From contig OZ249404.1 in assembly GCA_965235075.1 (NCBI GenBank), positions 124,001 to 188,000 on the forward strand: a stretch of DNA of 64,000 bases, given 5' to 3'. Shown here piece after piece: positions 28,015 through 41,382 of the stretch; position 1 is the first letter of the stretch; every line of letters begins with the position of its first letter. Below the pieces are notes generated by a model. The model saw nothing but the letters and a program-made list of their open reading frames with translations, did no database searches and was not told the DNA's origin. This stretch comes from Fontibacterium medardense (GTDB lineage: Bacteria > Pseudomonadota > Alphaproteobacteria > Pelagibacterales > Pelagibacteraceae). The position numbers were made by a program, and so were the translations under genes.

Positions 28015-28123
28015 ATTTGTAAAAAAAATTTGGCTGTACACACTTCTATAAAAATACAAAAGTAATTTTGTACAAGCTGTTTTTAATTAAACAGATAGTA
28101 AAAGCTTGTGTACGCCGTTATTA

Positions 28124-29609
<1,486 letters not shown>

Positions 29610-29721
29610 TAAGGACAGTTCGAAAGTTTACTTTTGAACTATCACTTAACATTGTACATTGTAGCCGTCCTCGTTTCTCTTCCTTATCTCTAATGTTTGT
29701 AAAAGAGTTCATTCAACAAAA

Positions 29722-29798
29722 GGGCCGGTAGCTCAGTTGGTTAGAGCACACCCTTGATAAGGGTGGGGTCGAAAGTTCGAGTCTTTCTCGGCCCACCA
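29722..29798 (+). tRNA. tRNA-Ile (GAT)
   Basis: 77 nt ending in encoded CCA. GGGCCGG / CTCGGCCC acceptor arms, D-arm AGCTCAGTTGGTTAGAGC, anticodon loop CTTGATAA with GAT, and T-loop TTCGAGT. It lies in the 16S-23S spacer in the usual position before tRNA-Ala. Confidence 0.97.
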
Positions 29799-29807
29799 TT
29801 TTTATTA

Positions 29808-29883
29808 GGGGGATTAGCTCAGCTGGTAGAGCGCCTGATTTGCATTCAGGAGGTCAGCGGTTCGATCCCGCTATCCTCCACCA
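29808..29883 (+). tRNA. tRNA-Ala (TGC)
   Basis: 76 nt ending in encoded CCA. Acceptor GGGGGAT / ATCCTCC, D-arm AGCTCAGCTGGTAGAGC, anticodon loop TTTGCATT with TGC, and T-loop TTCGATC. It is nine bases after tRNA-Ile in the rRNA spacer. Confidence 0.97.
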
Positions 29884-30003
29884 AATTTTAGAGAAATTCT
29901 TTAACATTGTTAATTTGTATCAATATTTTTATATCCTTGTGAAAAATTTATTTTTCACAAATTTTAAAAATTCAATTTACACAGAAAAATTTTTTCTGTG
30001 CAT

Positions 30004-32759
<2,756 letters not shown>

Positions 32760-32923
32760 ATGCACTGAAAAAATTTTTATTGATACAAATTACAATGTTA
32801 AATAACGTTTTAAAAATTGCATATATTAAAAACATTAACTTTATAGAGATGCAAAAATTAGGATATTTATTTAATAGATCAAATTAAAAGATTTTATTAC
32901 TTTAAATTTTTTAAAGTAACATT

Positions 32924-33466
32924 ATGCCAAAAAAATATGTGAAATTATTTAGTAAGGTCGATAAACTTCACCTTAGAAAATTAAGAAACAATGTTAATAA
33001 TATTTTAAAATATATCGCCAGAAAAAATCCTAAAAAAAATATTCTTGATATTGGCCCTCAAGATTATTTTTCTAATAAAAAACTTTTTAAAAATTCTAAT
33101 TATAAATCTATGGATATAAATGAAACAAGTATTGCAGATTTTAAATTAGATATCTGCGCTAATAATAAAAAAATTATTGCAGATAAATCTTTCGATTTAA
33201 TTATTTGCACAGAAGTTTTGGAGCACACTAGTAACCCTTTTTTAGCAGTTAAAGAAATATACAGATTATTAAAAAAAGGGGGGCAATTACATTTAACCAC
33301 ACCTTTAAATTTAAGAATTCATGGACCAAAACCTGATAATTGGAGATTTACTGATCAGGGACTAAGAGTTCTGTTACAAGATTTTAAAGTACAAAAAATA
33401 AAAATTTTGCAATCAAGTAGATATAAATTTCCTATACAGCATTATGTAATCTCAATAAAAATTTAA
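32924..33466 (+). CDS. Class I SAM-dependent methyltransferase
   Basis: A 180-residue methyltransferase with motif I ILDIGPQDYFSN, the acidic strand end FDLIICTEVLEHTSNPFLAV and LKKGGQLHLTTP. This pattern (LEH, then KPGG-like) is common in methyltransferases that modify polysaccharide or small molecules. It is the first gene after 23S, 165 bases downstream, and the only plus-strand gene in this AT-rich module. The substrate is unknown. It could be transcribed by read-through from the rRNA operon. Confidence 0.8.
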   Translation: MPKKYVKLFSKVDKLHLRKLRNNVNNILKYIARKNPKKNILDIGPQDYFSNKKLFKNSNYKSMDINETSIADFKLDICANNKKIIADKSFDLIICTEVLEHTSNPFLAVKEIYRLLKKGGQLHLTTPLNLRIHGPKPDNWRFTDQGLRVLLQDFKVQKIKILQSSRYKFPIQHYVISIKI

Positions 33467-33531
33467 AGCAACTCAGTTTTTATAATTTGTTATGAATATT
33501 AAATGTGATCTATTTAAAAATAGTATTTATT

Positions 33532-33861
33532 TTAAAGAGTTTTTTTAACTTTTAAAATATTTTTAATCTTTTCACTTATTAAATTCCAGTTATAAGGAGT
33601 CATACTCCTATCATCTATCCAGATATCTCCAATTGGCTTTCCTAAAATTAAGTTATCAAATCGTAATTTATTTTTTTTTAACCATTTGATTGTAAGGTCA
33701 TATTGAGACCAAGGTCTTGATGAGTACAAAATTATTTTATAACCTTTTTTCTTAAATATATTAATATTTTTTATAGCCTTTTTAAAGGGTCTAGCATTTT
33801 TTCTATTATCATAATTTTCTTCGGTACAAATAGTACCGTCTATATCAATTATTATTTTCAT
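33532..33861 (-). CDS. HAD-superfamily phosphatase-like protein (capsule/polysaccharide type)
   Basis: A 109-residue HAD protein. The nucleophile motif IIIDIDGTIC occurs at residues 3-12, motif II as YSSRP near 47, and the late motif DIWIDDRSM near 85. This short form resembles small phosphatases found in capsule loci. It is the last gene of a minus-strand operon and overlaps the ATP-grasp gene by 17 bases, so translation is probably coupled. The substrate is unknown. Confidence 0.75.
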   Translation of the reverse strand: MKIIIDIDGTICTEENYDNRKNARPFKKAIKNINIFKKKGYKIILYSSRPWSQYDLTIKWLKKNKLRFDNLILGKPIGDIWIDDRSMTPYNWNLISEKIKNILKVKKTL

Positions 33862-34765
33862 AAAATTCTGTAAAATATTTATACATTTTTATTTTTTTTA
33901 TTTTTTTTATTTTTTGTTGTTTAATATTTAATATATCTTTTATCATTAATTTAGGAACGTTTAGCCCTGCTTTTATAGCTGCGAGTATTCCTCCCGAAAG
34001 TCTAGGGTTTGCCTCCATAAAATAGTATTTTTTTTTATATTTAATAAATTGTATATTTATAGGTCCAATATATTTCATAATTTTTATTATCTTTTTGGTA
34101 ATATTTATAATCGTATTATTATTCTCGGTTGTTGTAATGGTAGCTTCTCCACCAGTTATTTCATTTCTAACTCTTGGAATAATTCCCATAGTTCCGTATT
34201 TGGGTGATATATAGCAATCAACAGAATATTCTGTCCCTTTTAAAAATTTTTCAAATATATATTTTTTTTTGTTAAATTTTTTCATATCATTCCTATTATA
34301 GATAATTGAGATTGATTTAGAGTTAGCACCAAACTTAGGTTTAACAATCGTGGGAAATCCCTTTATTGATGACGTTGTGTTAATTTTATAATTTTTTAAT
34401 ATATTATTGATTTTTTCTTTATTAAAAGATTTTGCAGTTGATTCAAAATCCGAAACTAATGAACAGCTTTTTAAGTATTTTAATTTAGACAAAACAATAG
34501 TCGCTTCATCTGTGTTAGCGACAACTAATTTAATATTAAGTTGTGAAATTTTTTTTTTTAAATCACAAAATATTTTCTTGCTAGACCATTTCAGGCCATT
34601 TACTGGAGTAATTAATCGTGTGTTTAGTTTTAAATGTTTTAGTTCATATGAATAAATTTTCATTACTAGGTTTTTTTTTTTTGAAAACTGAAGAAATTTT
34701 CTTGCAAGACCTATTCTTTTTATTCCCCCCAGAAATAAAACATTAAATTTTTTTTTTAAGCGCAT
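33845..34765 (-). CDS. ATP-grasp domain protein (CarB/biotin carboxylase-like)
   Basis: A 306-residue ATP-grasp ligase-like protein. It has an N-terminal pre-ATP-grasp Rossmann region (VLFLGGIKRIGLARKFLQFS), the PTIVKPKFGANSKSI phosphate loop, FEKFLKGTEYSVDCYI and the Mg-binding YFMEANPRLSGG. Related proteins in surface-polysaccharide loci form amide or ester links on sugars; which product is made here is unknown. It overlaps both neighbours and contains a 12-base homopolymer near its 5' end. Confidence 0.78.
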   Translation of the reverse strand: MRLKKKFNVLFLGGIKRIGLARKFLQFSKKKNLVMKIYSYELKHLKLNTRLITPVNGLKWSSKKIFCDLKKKISQLNIKLVVANTDEATIVLSKLKYLKSCSLVSDFESTAKSFNKEKINNILKNYKINTTSSIKGFPTIVKPKFGANSKSISIIYNRNDMKKFNKKKYIFEKFLKGTEYSVDCYISPKYGTMGIIPRVRNEITGGEATITTTENNNTIINITKKIIKIMKYIGPINIQFIKYKKKYYFMEANPRLSGGILAAIKAGLNVPKLMIKDILNIKQQKIKKIKKIKMYKYFTEFYENNN

Positions 34766-36003
34766 TTATATTTAAGTATTTGATTTAAAGTTTTTGAATA
34801 AAATTTTGATAGTATCAAAATATTTCTTTTACTTTTTTTTGTAATTTCATTCTTAGTTAAAAATTTATAATTTTTATTTTCATATTTAAACATCAATTTT
34901 AATAGTTCATTATGTTTAAAAGGATTAAAAAAATTTATTTTTTTATAATTAATTTCATTGTGAATAAGTATTTTAGAAACTGCTATTGGCACTCCAAGAG
35001 CTATAGCTTCGTTGCATCCCCCTGCGCCTGGCCCACCCTCATATAAACTCGCTTGTATTAATAATTTAGAATTTTTCAATAGTGATATTTGATATTCTTT
35101 ATTAATATTACCCAAAATCTTTATCCTATTCTTGAATATACTATTGTTTATAATTTTTTTTATTTCTAAAAAATATTCTGGGTGTCTATAGTCATGGACA
35201 TTGCCTGTTAGAACAAGATCACATTTACCTCCCTGTGAACAATATTTAAAAAAAACATTTAATATAAAAATATGATTTTTATGTATCCAAAATTGACTGC
35301 ACACAATAAAATAACTTTCATTAATATTAAATTTTTTTTTAATATTTTTATTATCATCAATTATAGTTGTAGTATTAAATGGAAGAAATGGTATTGAGTA
35401 AATTTTTTTTTTATAAATATTAAATTCTTGATTCAAAAATTTTTTCATAAAAAGTGAATTAACCAAAATAGCTTCGCTAGCTTTGAATAAAATTTTGTCA
35501 TTTTTTTTTCTTAACAAAACCTCATCTTTAGAAAAATTTTTTTTAAACACGTTATGCTGGGTGTCCATGATGTATCCGAAGTTTTTATTTTTGCTTATTG
35601 GATGTGGTTTTAAACATGGAAAAACTAAGTCTGGTTTAATTTTTGTATAATTTTCTTCAAAATTTAAATAATTAGAATAGATTATTGTAGCTTTTTTATT
35701 TGCATTATTAAGAAATTTTAGGATTTGATTATTACCTTCTACAATTTGTTTATTATTTTCTACAATAAAAAGAGGTATAAATTTTTTTCTAATTAAATAA
35801 TTATATATTTTTTTTAATATCTTAATTGAATAAAAAAAATTATTTAATTTTGATAAAAAATTTTTTTTTGGTAAAACAATAATGTAAATTTTGTATTTTT
35901 TTTTATTCATTTCTAATAAAGGGAGTAATATGTATTTAAGAAGGTCAATGCCCCCTTGCCATGTTACAAAAATCTCAGTATTTACAAGTATTTTGTATTG
36001 CAA
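34756..36003 (-). CDS. Glycosyltransferase, GT4-like (GT-B fold)
   Basis: A 415-residue protein. The C-terminal half has the donor-binding pattern of GT4 enzymes: NINKEYQISLLKNSKLLIQASLYEGGPGAGGCNEAIALGVPI, where the EG..E motif contacts the nucleotide sugar. The N-terminal half is very Lys/Asn/Ile-rich, in line with the extreme AT content. It lies one base from the upstream aminotransferase. Donor and acceptor are unknown. Confidence 0.8.
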   Translation of the reverse strand: MQYKILVNTEIFVTWQGGIDLLKYILLPLLEMNKKKYKIYIIVLPKKNFLSKLNNFFYSIKILKKIYNYLIRKKFIPLFIVENNKQIVEGNNQILKFLNNANKKATIIYSNYLNFEENYTKIKPDLVFPCLKPHPISKNKNFGYIMDTQHNVFKKNFSKDEVLLRKKNDKILFKASEAILVNSLFMKKFLNQEFNIYKKKIYSIPFLPFNTTTIIDDNKNIKKKFNINESYFIVCSQFWIHKNHIFILNVFFKYCSQGGKCDLVLTGNVHDYRHPEYFLEIKKIINNSIFKNRIKILGNINKEYQISLLKNSKLLIQASLYEGGPGAGGCNEAIALGVPIAVSKILIHNEINYKKINFFNPFKHNELLKLMFKYENKNYKFLTKNEITKKSKRNILILSKFYSKTLNQILKYKCA

Positions 36004-36004
36004 A

Positions 36005-37105
36005 TTAAATCTCTTTTTGAAGTTTTAAAAATTGTTTTATTGAATCGCAGATATATATTATTTGTTTTAACTGTAAACCAGGATAACTTGGAAGACATAA
36101 CCCTTTTTTTGATAATTCTTCCGCATTAGGAAAATTTTTTTTCACACCGTACATTGGCATTTTACTCACTAAGTTGAATGTTAGGCGCGTTTCAATTTTT
36201 TTTTTTTTTAGAAATTGAAATAACTTTTTACTTTTATTTTCTAAAAAAATTACTACTAACCATTTTGAATCTTTAACGTATTTACCATTTTTTATAAAAT
36301 TAATAGGAAATTGACATAATTGTTTTTTATAACTCTCAAAAATTTTTCTTTTTTTTTTAAGAATATCATCGATAATTTTTATCTGTGAGTAACCTATTGC
36401 TGCGCATATATTTGTCATTCTGTAATTATAACCAATTCTATCGTGCCAATAATGAGGTTTGTCGACAGTTATTTTGAGACCTTGTCCTTTTAATTTTATA
36501 ACTTCATTTGCAATTTTTTTGCTGTTTGAACAAACCATCCCCCCTTCCCCTGTTGTTATTGTTTTGCTGCCAAAAAAACTAAATACTGAAACGTCTCCAA
36601 AATTACCAACGTGTTTTTTTTTGTAGAAACTTCCTAGTGCTTCAGCACAATCTTCAACGATATAAAAATTAAATTTTTCTCTAATTTTATTGATTTGTTC
36701 AAGATCAACTACTCCACCATATAAATGCGGTATAATTATTGCTTTAGTTTTTTTATTAACAAGTTTTTTTAATTTTATTAAATCTATTTGACAGTTATGT
36801 ATGTCTGAATCTACAAAAATAGGCTTTGCATTTACATATTTAATGCAATTAACAGAAGCAATGTAAGTAAAAGTTGGGACTATAATTTCGTCACCAGATT
36901 TTATGCCCAAGGCTAACAAAGCTAAATGTAGACCAACTGTTGCATTGCTTACAGTTGTACAATATTTAATTTTTGTATATTTTTTAAATTCATTTTCAAA
37001 TAAATTTATAAATTTTCCTTTTGAAGATATCCAATTAGAATTTAGACATTCATTAACATATTTTTTACACTGAAAATTAATACTCGGTTTATATAGGTAA
37101 ATCAT
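36005..37105 (-). CDS. DegT/DnrJ/EryC1/StrS family sugar aminotransferase
   Basis: A PLP enzyme of 366 residues that makes amino sugars from nucleotide-ketosugars. The PLP-binding lysine is in SFFGSKTITTGEGGM near residue 185, and YIVEDCAEALGS holds the Asp that contacts the ring. Both motifs are intact, in contrast with the paralogue at 45002, which has His in place of the Lys. It is the first gene of the four-gene minus-strand operon. A 14-base A run (T run 36196-36209 on the plus strand) lies in its 3' half. Confidence 0.88.
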   Translation of the reverse strand: MIYLYKPSINFQCKKYVNECLNSNWISSKGKFINLFENEFKKYTKIKYCTTVSNATVGLHLALLALGIKSGDEIIVPTFTYIASVNCIKYVNAKPIFVDSDIHNCQIDLIKLKKLVNKKTKAIIIPHLYGGVVDLEQINKIREKFNFYIVEDCAEALGSFYKKKHVGNFGDVSVFSFFGSKTITTGEGGMVCSNSKKIANEVIKLKGQGLKITVDKPHYWHDRIGYNYRMTNICAAIGYSQIKIIDDILKKKRKIFESYKKQLCQFPINFIKNGKYVKDSKWLVVIFLENKSKKLFQFLKKKKIETRLTFNLVSKMPMYGVKKNFPNAEELSKKGLCLPSYPGLQLKQIIYICDSIKQFLKLQKEI

Positions 37106-37358
37106 ATAAAAATTTTTTTTAACACGAAATATATTAAATGTATTTAGATTTAATTATACAGCTTGACTTTTTTTGTCAAAGATAGCATTTCTATATTGCA
37201 CTGTATTTAAAAAATTATTTATTTTTTTTCATTTTTTAAACCTCGATAAAATAAGAATATCCAGTTATCTAGTATTTTTTTTATTATTAAGAAGGATAAA
37301 AGATAGATAGTATGATTCATAATTTTATCGGATTCAGTAATTTGGAAAAAATATAATA

Positions 37359-37455
37359 GGTGTGGAAGCGTAGTAACACGTTAAGCTTACCGTTACTAAT
37401 AGCTCAATTGGCTTGATTTATGCACTGAAAAATTTTTATTGATACAAATGACAAT
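37359..37455 (+). repeat. Direct repeat copy 2: displaced 3' end of 23S rRNA
   Basis: Starts GGTGTGGAAGCGTAGTAACA and continues through GGCTTGATTTATGCACTG to TTTTTATTGATACAAATGAC. It matches 32699-32796 with two substitutions and one deleted A. It cannot be part of a functional 23S because the rest of the gene is absent. It lies between the minus-strand operon and gmd, marking a module boundary. The rest of the 415-base gap 37106-37520 is AT-rich and shows no supported gene. Confidence 0.95.
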
Positions 37456-37520
37456 GATTTTAAGACTTTTTAAGTTTTGCTTAAAATGATAAAAAAGTAA
37501 AGATTTTCCATATTAAAAAA

Positions 37521-38570
37521 ATGAAGAAAGCTTTAGTTACAGGAATAACAGGACAAGACGGGGCTTACCTTGCAGAATTTTTACTTGATAAAGGGTATGA
37601 AGTTCATGGTGTTAAAAGAAGAACATCTCTAATTAATACTGATAGAATTGATCATTTGTATCAAGACCCTCATGAGCAAGATGTAAAATTTATTTTGCAT
37701 CATGGTGATTTAACGGATTCAACCTCTTTAATTAGAATTATTCAAGAAGTTCAACCTGATGAAATTTATAATTTAGCAGCACAAAGTCACGTCGCTGTTT
37801 CTTTTGAAGAACCAGAATATACTGCAAATTCTGATGCACTAGGTGCTCTTCGTATTTTAGAGGCAATTCGAATTTTAAAATTAGAAAAAAAAACTAAATA
37901 TTACCAAGCCTCTACTTCTGAATTATATGGAATTGTCCAAGAAACTCCCCAAACTGAAAAAACACCTTTTTATCCAAGAAGCCCCTATGGAGTTGCCAAA
38001 CTTTATGCTTATTGGATAACCGTAAACTATAGAGAAGCTTACGGTATTTATGCTTGTAATGGAATTTTATTTAACCATGAAAGTCCTGTGCGAGGCGAAA
38101 CTTTTGTCACTAGAAAAATCACAAGAGCTTTAGCCCGTATCAAATTAGGAACTCAAAAAAATTTATATCTTGGAAATCTTGAAGCAAAACGCGATTGGGG
38201 ACATGCCAAAGACTTTGTTGAAGCCCAATGGTTAATGCTTCAACAAGAACAACCAGAAGATTTTGTGATTGCAACAGGCAAACAGCATTCAGTCAGAGAT
38301 TTTATTAATGAAGCTGCAAAAAATCTAGATATGAAAATAGAATGGAAAGGTAAAAATTTAGAAGAGGTGGGGTCTTATAATGGAAAAGATATTATAAAAA
38401 TTGATCCAAGATATTTTAGACTTACAGAAGTTGAAGCTTTATTAGGTGATGCCAGTAAAGCAAAGAAGAAATTAAATTGGGTTCCTAAAATATCATTTAA
38501 TCAATTAGTAAAAGAAATGGTTGATGAGGATTTAAAACTAGCTGAAAATGATCAGCTTATTAATAGATAA
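37521..38570 (+). CDS. gmd: GDP-mannose 4,6-dehydratase
   Basis: Converts GDP-D-mannose to GDP-4-keto-6-deoxy-D-mannose. The 349-residue SDR protein has GITGQDGAYLAEFLL at the N-terminus, the catalytic STSELYG and YGVAKLYAYW (YxxxK), and the NHESPVRGETFVTRKI substrate segment that distinguishes GMD. fcl follows 25 bases later, forming the GDP-fucose pair. GC content is close to the genome average, unlike the AT-extreme module to its left. Confidence 0.96.
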   Translation: MKKALVTGITGQDGAYLAEFLLDKGYEVHGVKRRTSLINTDRIDHLYQDPHEQDVKFILHHGDLTDSTSLIRIIQEVQPDEIYNLAAQSHVAVSFEEPEYTANSDALGALRILEAIRILKLEKKTKYYQASTSELYGIVQETPQTEKTPFYPRSPYGVAKLYAYWITVNYREAYGIYACNGILFNHESPVRGETFVTRKITRALARIKLGTQKNLYLGNLEAKRDWGHAKDFVEAQWLMLQQEQPEDFVIATGKQHSVRDFINEAAKNLDMKIEWKGKNLEEVGSYNGKDIIKIDPRYFRLTEVEALLGDASKAKKKLNWVPKISFNQLVKEMVDEDLKLAENDQLINR

Positions 38571-38595
38571 AGTTTAGTAGAGTTATTAATCAATA

Positions 38596-39564
38596 ATGGC
38601 TAAACTTAAAATTTTTGTAGCGGGTCACAAAGGCATGGTAGGCTCTGCCATAGTTCGTCTTTTAAAAAATCAAGATGTTGAAATTATAACAAAAGATAGA
38701 ATAGAACTTGATTTATTAAATCACGGCAGTGTTCAAAAATTTTTTGAACATAAAAAAATTGACCAAGTATATTTAGCAGCAGCAAAGGTTGGAGGTATTT
38801 ATGCAAACAATACTTATCCTGCTGACTTTATTTATGAAAATTTAATGGTCCAAACCAATGTAATTCACAGCGCCTTTTTAAATGGGGTTAAAAAATTATT
38901 ATTCCTAGGATCAAGTTGTATTTATCCAAAAAATGCTAACCAACCAATTAAAGAGGAAGAGCTATTAGCTGGAAAGTTAGAACCAACTAACGAGCCTTAT
39001 GCCATTGCTAAAATTTCAGGCATTAAAATGTGCGAGAGCTACAACCGCCAATATGGCAAAAGTCATGATATTGATTATAGATCGATAATGCCAACAAATT
39101 TATATGGACCCGGGGACAATTATCATCCTGAAAATAGTCATGTGATCCCAGCTTTAATTTATCGGTTTCATAAAGCAAAAATAAACAATTTAGAAAGTGT
39201 TACTATTTGGGGAACCGGAACACCAAAGCGCGAATTTTTATACGTTGATGATTTGGCTCAAGCTTCAATTCATGTAATGAATTTAGATAAAAAAATTTAT
39301 AATGAACAAATATCATCTTTGAGCAGTCATATAAATATTGGCAGTGAACAAGAATTAACTATTAAAGAATTAGCAAAAACAATAAAGGAAGTTATAAATT
39401 TTAAGGGTAAAATTCAATTCGATCCCAGCAAACTAGATGGTTCTCCTAGAAAATTTTTAAATAGTGAACGAATAAACAAACTTGGTTTTAAGCCCAAGAT
39501 GGATTTAAAAGAGGGGCTAATAAAAACTTATCAAGATTATATTAAATCTTATGCAAACTTTTAA
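38596..39564 (+). CDS. fcl: GDP-L-fucose synthase
   Basis: Epimerase/reductase that turns the GMD product into GDP-L-fucose. The 322-residue protein has the Rossmann motif GHKGMVGSAI, the SSCIYPKNANQP catalytic serine region, the YAIAKISG YxxxK, and the NLYGPGDNYHPENSHVIPAL signature of WcaG/Fcl. Its 3' end overlaps the ABC-transporter gene by 14 bases. Confidence 0.95.
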   Translation: MAKLKIFVAGHKGMVGSAIVRLLKNQDVEIITKDRIELDLLNHGSVQKFFEHKKIDQVYLAAAKVGGIYANNTYPADFIYENLMVQTNVIHSAFLNGVKKLLFLGSSCIYPKNANQPIKEEELLAGKLEPTNEPYAIAKISGIKMCESYNRQYGKSHDIDYRSIMPTNLYGPGDNYHPENSHVIPALIYRFHKAKINNLESVTIWGTGTPKREFLYVDDLAQASIHVMNLDKKIYNEQISSLSSHINIGSEQELTIKELAKTIKEVINFKGKIQFDPSKLDGSPRKFLNSERINKLGFKPKMDLKEGLIKTYQDYIKSYANF

Positions 39565-41338
39565 AAAACTATTATTTCTACTAACCTTAGCTGAGAAAAA
39601 GCGCTTTGGATTGCTGATGGGCATGATTTGCGTTATGGCAATGCTGGATATGTTCGGTGTGGCTTCTATCCTGCCATTCATAGCCGTTTTGACCAATCCA
39701 GATCTTGTTCAGAATAACATATTCCTCAACGCCGCCTATACAAAGCTAGGGTTTGACGATACTCAGCAATTTTTGTTTGCGCTGGGCATACTCCTATTTG
39801 TATTACTTTTATTTTCTCTGGCGTTTAAGGCACTCACCACCTACGCGCAACTTCGCTTTACCCTGATGCGCGAATACAGTATCGATAAGCGTCTGGTGGA
39901 AGGCTACCTGCACCAGCCTTACAGTTGGTTTCTAAACCGTAACAGCGCTAATTTGGGCAAAAACATTTTCTCAGAGGTCGGCTTAGTTATCAACAATGGC
40001 TTTATACCGTTGATCAACCTTATCGCTCAAAGTATGGTCGTCACCGCGTTGCTTACACTCCTGATGTTCATCGACACTAAACTTACGCTGACCATCGTCC
40101 TGGCCCTTGGAGCAGCCTACACGATCATTTTTAAAAGTATACAAGGTTACCTCGTTCGCATCGGCTCCGAGAGTGTCAAAGCCGACCAAGGACGATTTGC
40201 TGCGATCACCGAAGCCTTAGGTGCCTTCAAAGAAGTCAAGGTCGGAGGACTGGAGCAGGTCTATATCCAACGCTTCTCTAATCCAGCACTCATCTTTGCT
40301 AGACGCCAGGCCATAGTGCAGGTCATCAGTCAACTACCCCGTTTTTTGATAGAAGTCATATCCTTTGGTGGCATATTGCTGTTGATGTTGTATTTGATCG
40401 TGCGCAGCAGTTTCACCAGTCCCTTGCCCATCATCGCGCTCTATGTCTTTGCTGGCTATCGCCTGCTACCCGCCTTGCAACAGATCTATGCCGCGTTAAT
40501 ACAACTACGTTTTGTTAGACCAGCGCTCGATGCCCTTCATACCGACTTGAGCAGTTTAGAACCTAAAAATCTAAATTTTAAAAAAGATATTATCGTACTT
40601 AAGCAGAGCATAATCCTGAACCAGATTCAGTACAGCTACCCTAACGCTCCAAAAGCAGCGATAAAAAACTTGAGCCTTAACATTCCTGCTAAAAGTTTTG
40701 TAGGTTTTGTAGGAGCCACTGGCAGCGGAAAAACTACCGTGGTAGATTTGATCCTGAGCTTACTGAAGCCTCAAAATGGCACATTGTTAGTTGACGATCA
40801 AGTGATCACAGAACATAACCGTCGCGCTTGGCAACGCACTATCGGTTATATTCCGCAGCTGATCTACCTGGCTGATGACACGGTGGCTGCTAACATTGCT
40901 TTTGGTTTTAACGCTAAAGACATCGACCAAGAAGCTGTGGAGCGCGCTGCCAAAATGGCTAATTTGCATGACTTCGTTGTTAACGAAATGCCAGAGCAAT
41001 ATCGGACCACCGTGGGTGAGCGTGGCATACGTCTCTCCGGAGGGCAGCGTCAGCGTATCGGAATTGCTAGAGCGTTATACCATCGTCCGCAGGTATTGAT
41101 TATGGATGAAGGCACCAGCGCGCTCGACAACCTCACCGAGCGAGCAGTTATGGACGCATTGCACAACGCAAAGTATGAAAGTACCATTATTTTGATCGCT
41201 CATCGGTTGAGTACTGTTAAAACTTGTGATAAAATTTTTTTGCTGGAGAAGGGAGAGTTGAAAGGGCAGGGAACTTTTGATGAACTTATGCAGTCTAATC
41301 AGCTCTTTCAGTCGATGGTGCGAGGCTCTGTACAATAA
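39551..41338 (+). CDS. ABC transporter with fused permease and ATPase, PglK-like flippase
   Basis: A 595-residue half-transporter. Six hydrophobic spans fill the first ~320 residues, then a nucleotide-binding domain with Walker A GATGSGKTT, signature LSGGQRQRIGIARAL, Walker B VLIMDEGTSALD and H-loop IAHRLST. The N-terminal FGVASILPFIAVL is typical of PglK-type lipid-linked oligosaccharide flippases. Codon use is strikingly GC-richer (about half G+C by eye, from ~39590 to ~41330) than all flanking genes, pointing to recent transfer. It probably flips a lipid-linked sugar. Confidence 0.88.
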   Translation: MQTFKKLLFLLTLAEKKRFGLLMGMICVMAMLDMFGVASILPFIAVLTNPDLVQNNIFLNAAYTKLGFDDTQQFLFALGILLFVLLLFSLAFKALTTYAQLRFTLMREYSIDKRLVEGYLHQPYSWFLNRNSANLGKNIFSEVGLVINNGFIPLINLIAQSMVVTALLTLLMFIDTKLTLTIVLALGAAYTIIFKSIQGYLVRIGSESVKADQGRFAAITEALGAFKEVKVGGLEQVYIQRFSNPALIFARRQAIVQVISQLPRFLIEVISFGGILLLMLYLIVRSSFTSPLPIIALYVFAGYRLLPALQQIYAALIQLRFVRPALDALHTDLSSLEPKNLNFKKDIIVLKQSIILNQIQYSYPNAPKAAIKNLSLNIPAKSFVGFVGATGSGKTTVVDLILSLLKPQNGTLLVDDQVITEHNRRAWQRTIGYIPQLIYLADDTVAANIAFGFNAKDIDQEAVERAAKMANLHDFVVNEMPEQYRTTVGERGIRLSGGQRQRIGIARALYHRPQVLIMDEGTSALDNLTERAVMDALHNAKYESTIILIAHRLSTVKTCDKIFLLEKGELKGQGTFDELMQSNQLFQSMVRGSVQ

Positions 41339-41382
41339 TATTAAATAATCATGATCTCATAATAACTCTTAATCATTCACTC

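Noticed and set aside
32797..37358. Considered a transposon for the module between the 23S-end repeats
   Set aside because: No transposase or terminal inverted repeats were seen; the flanking repeat is direct and is part of an RNA gene.
40875..41335. Overlapping frames on both strands in the GC-rich ABC transporter
   Set aside because: Higher GC reduces stop codons in all frames; only the 595-residue frame has ABC motifs.
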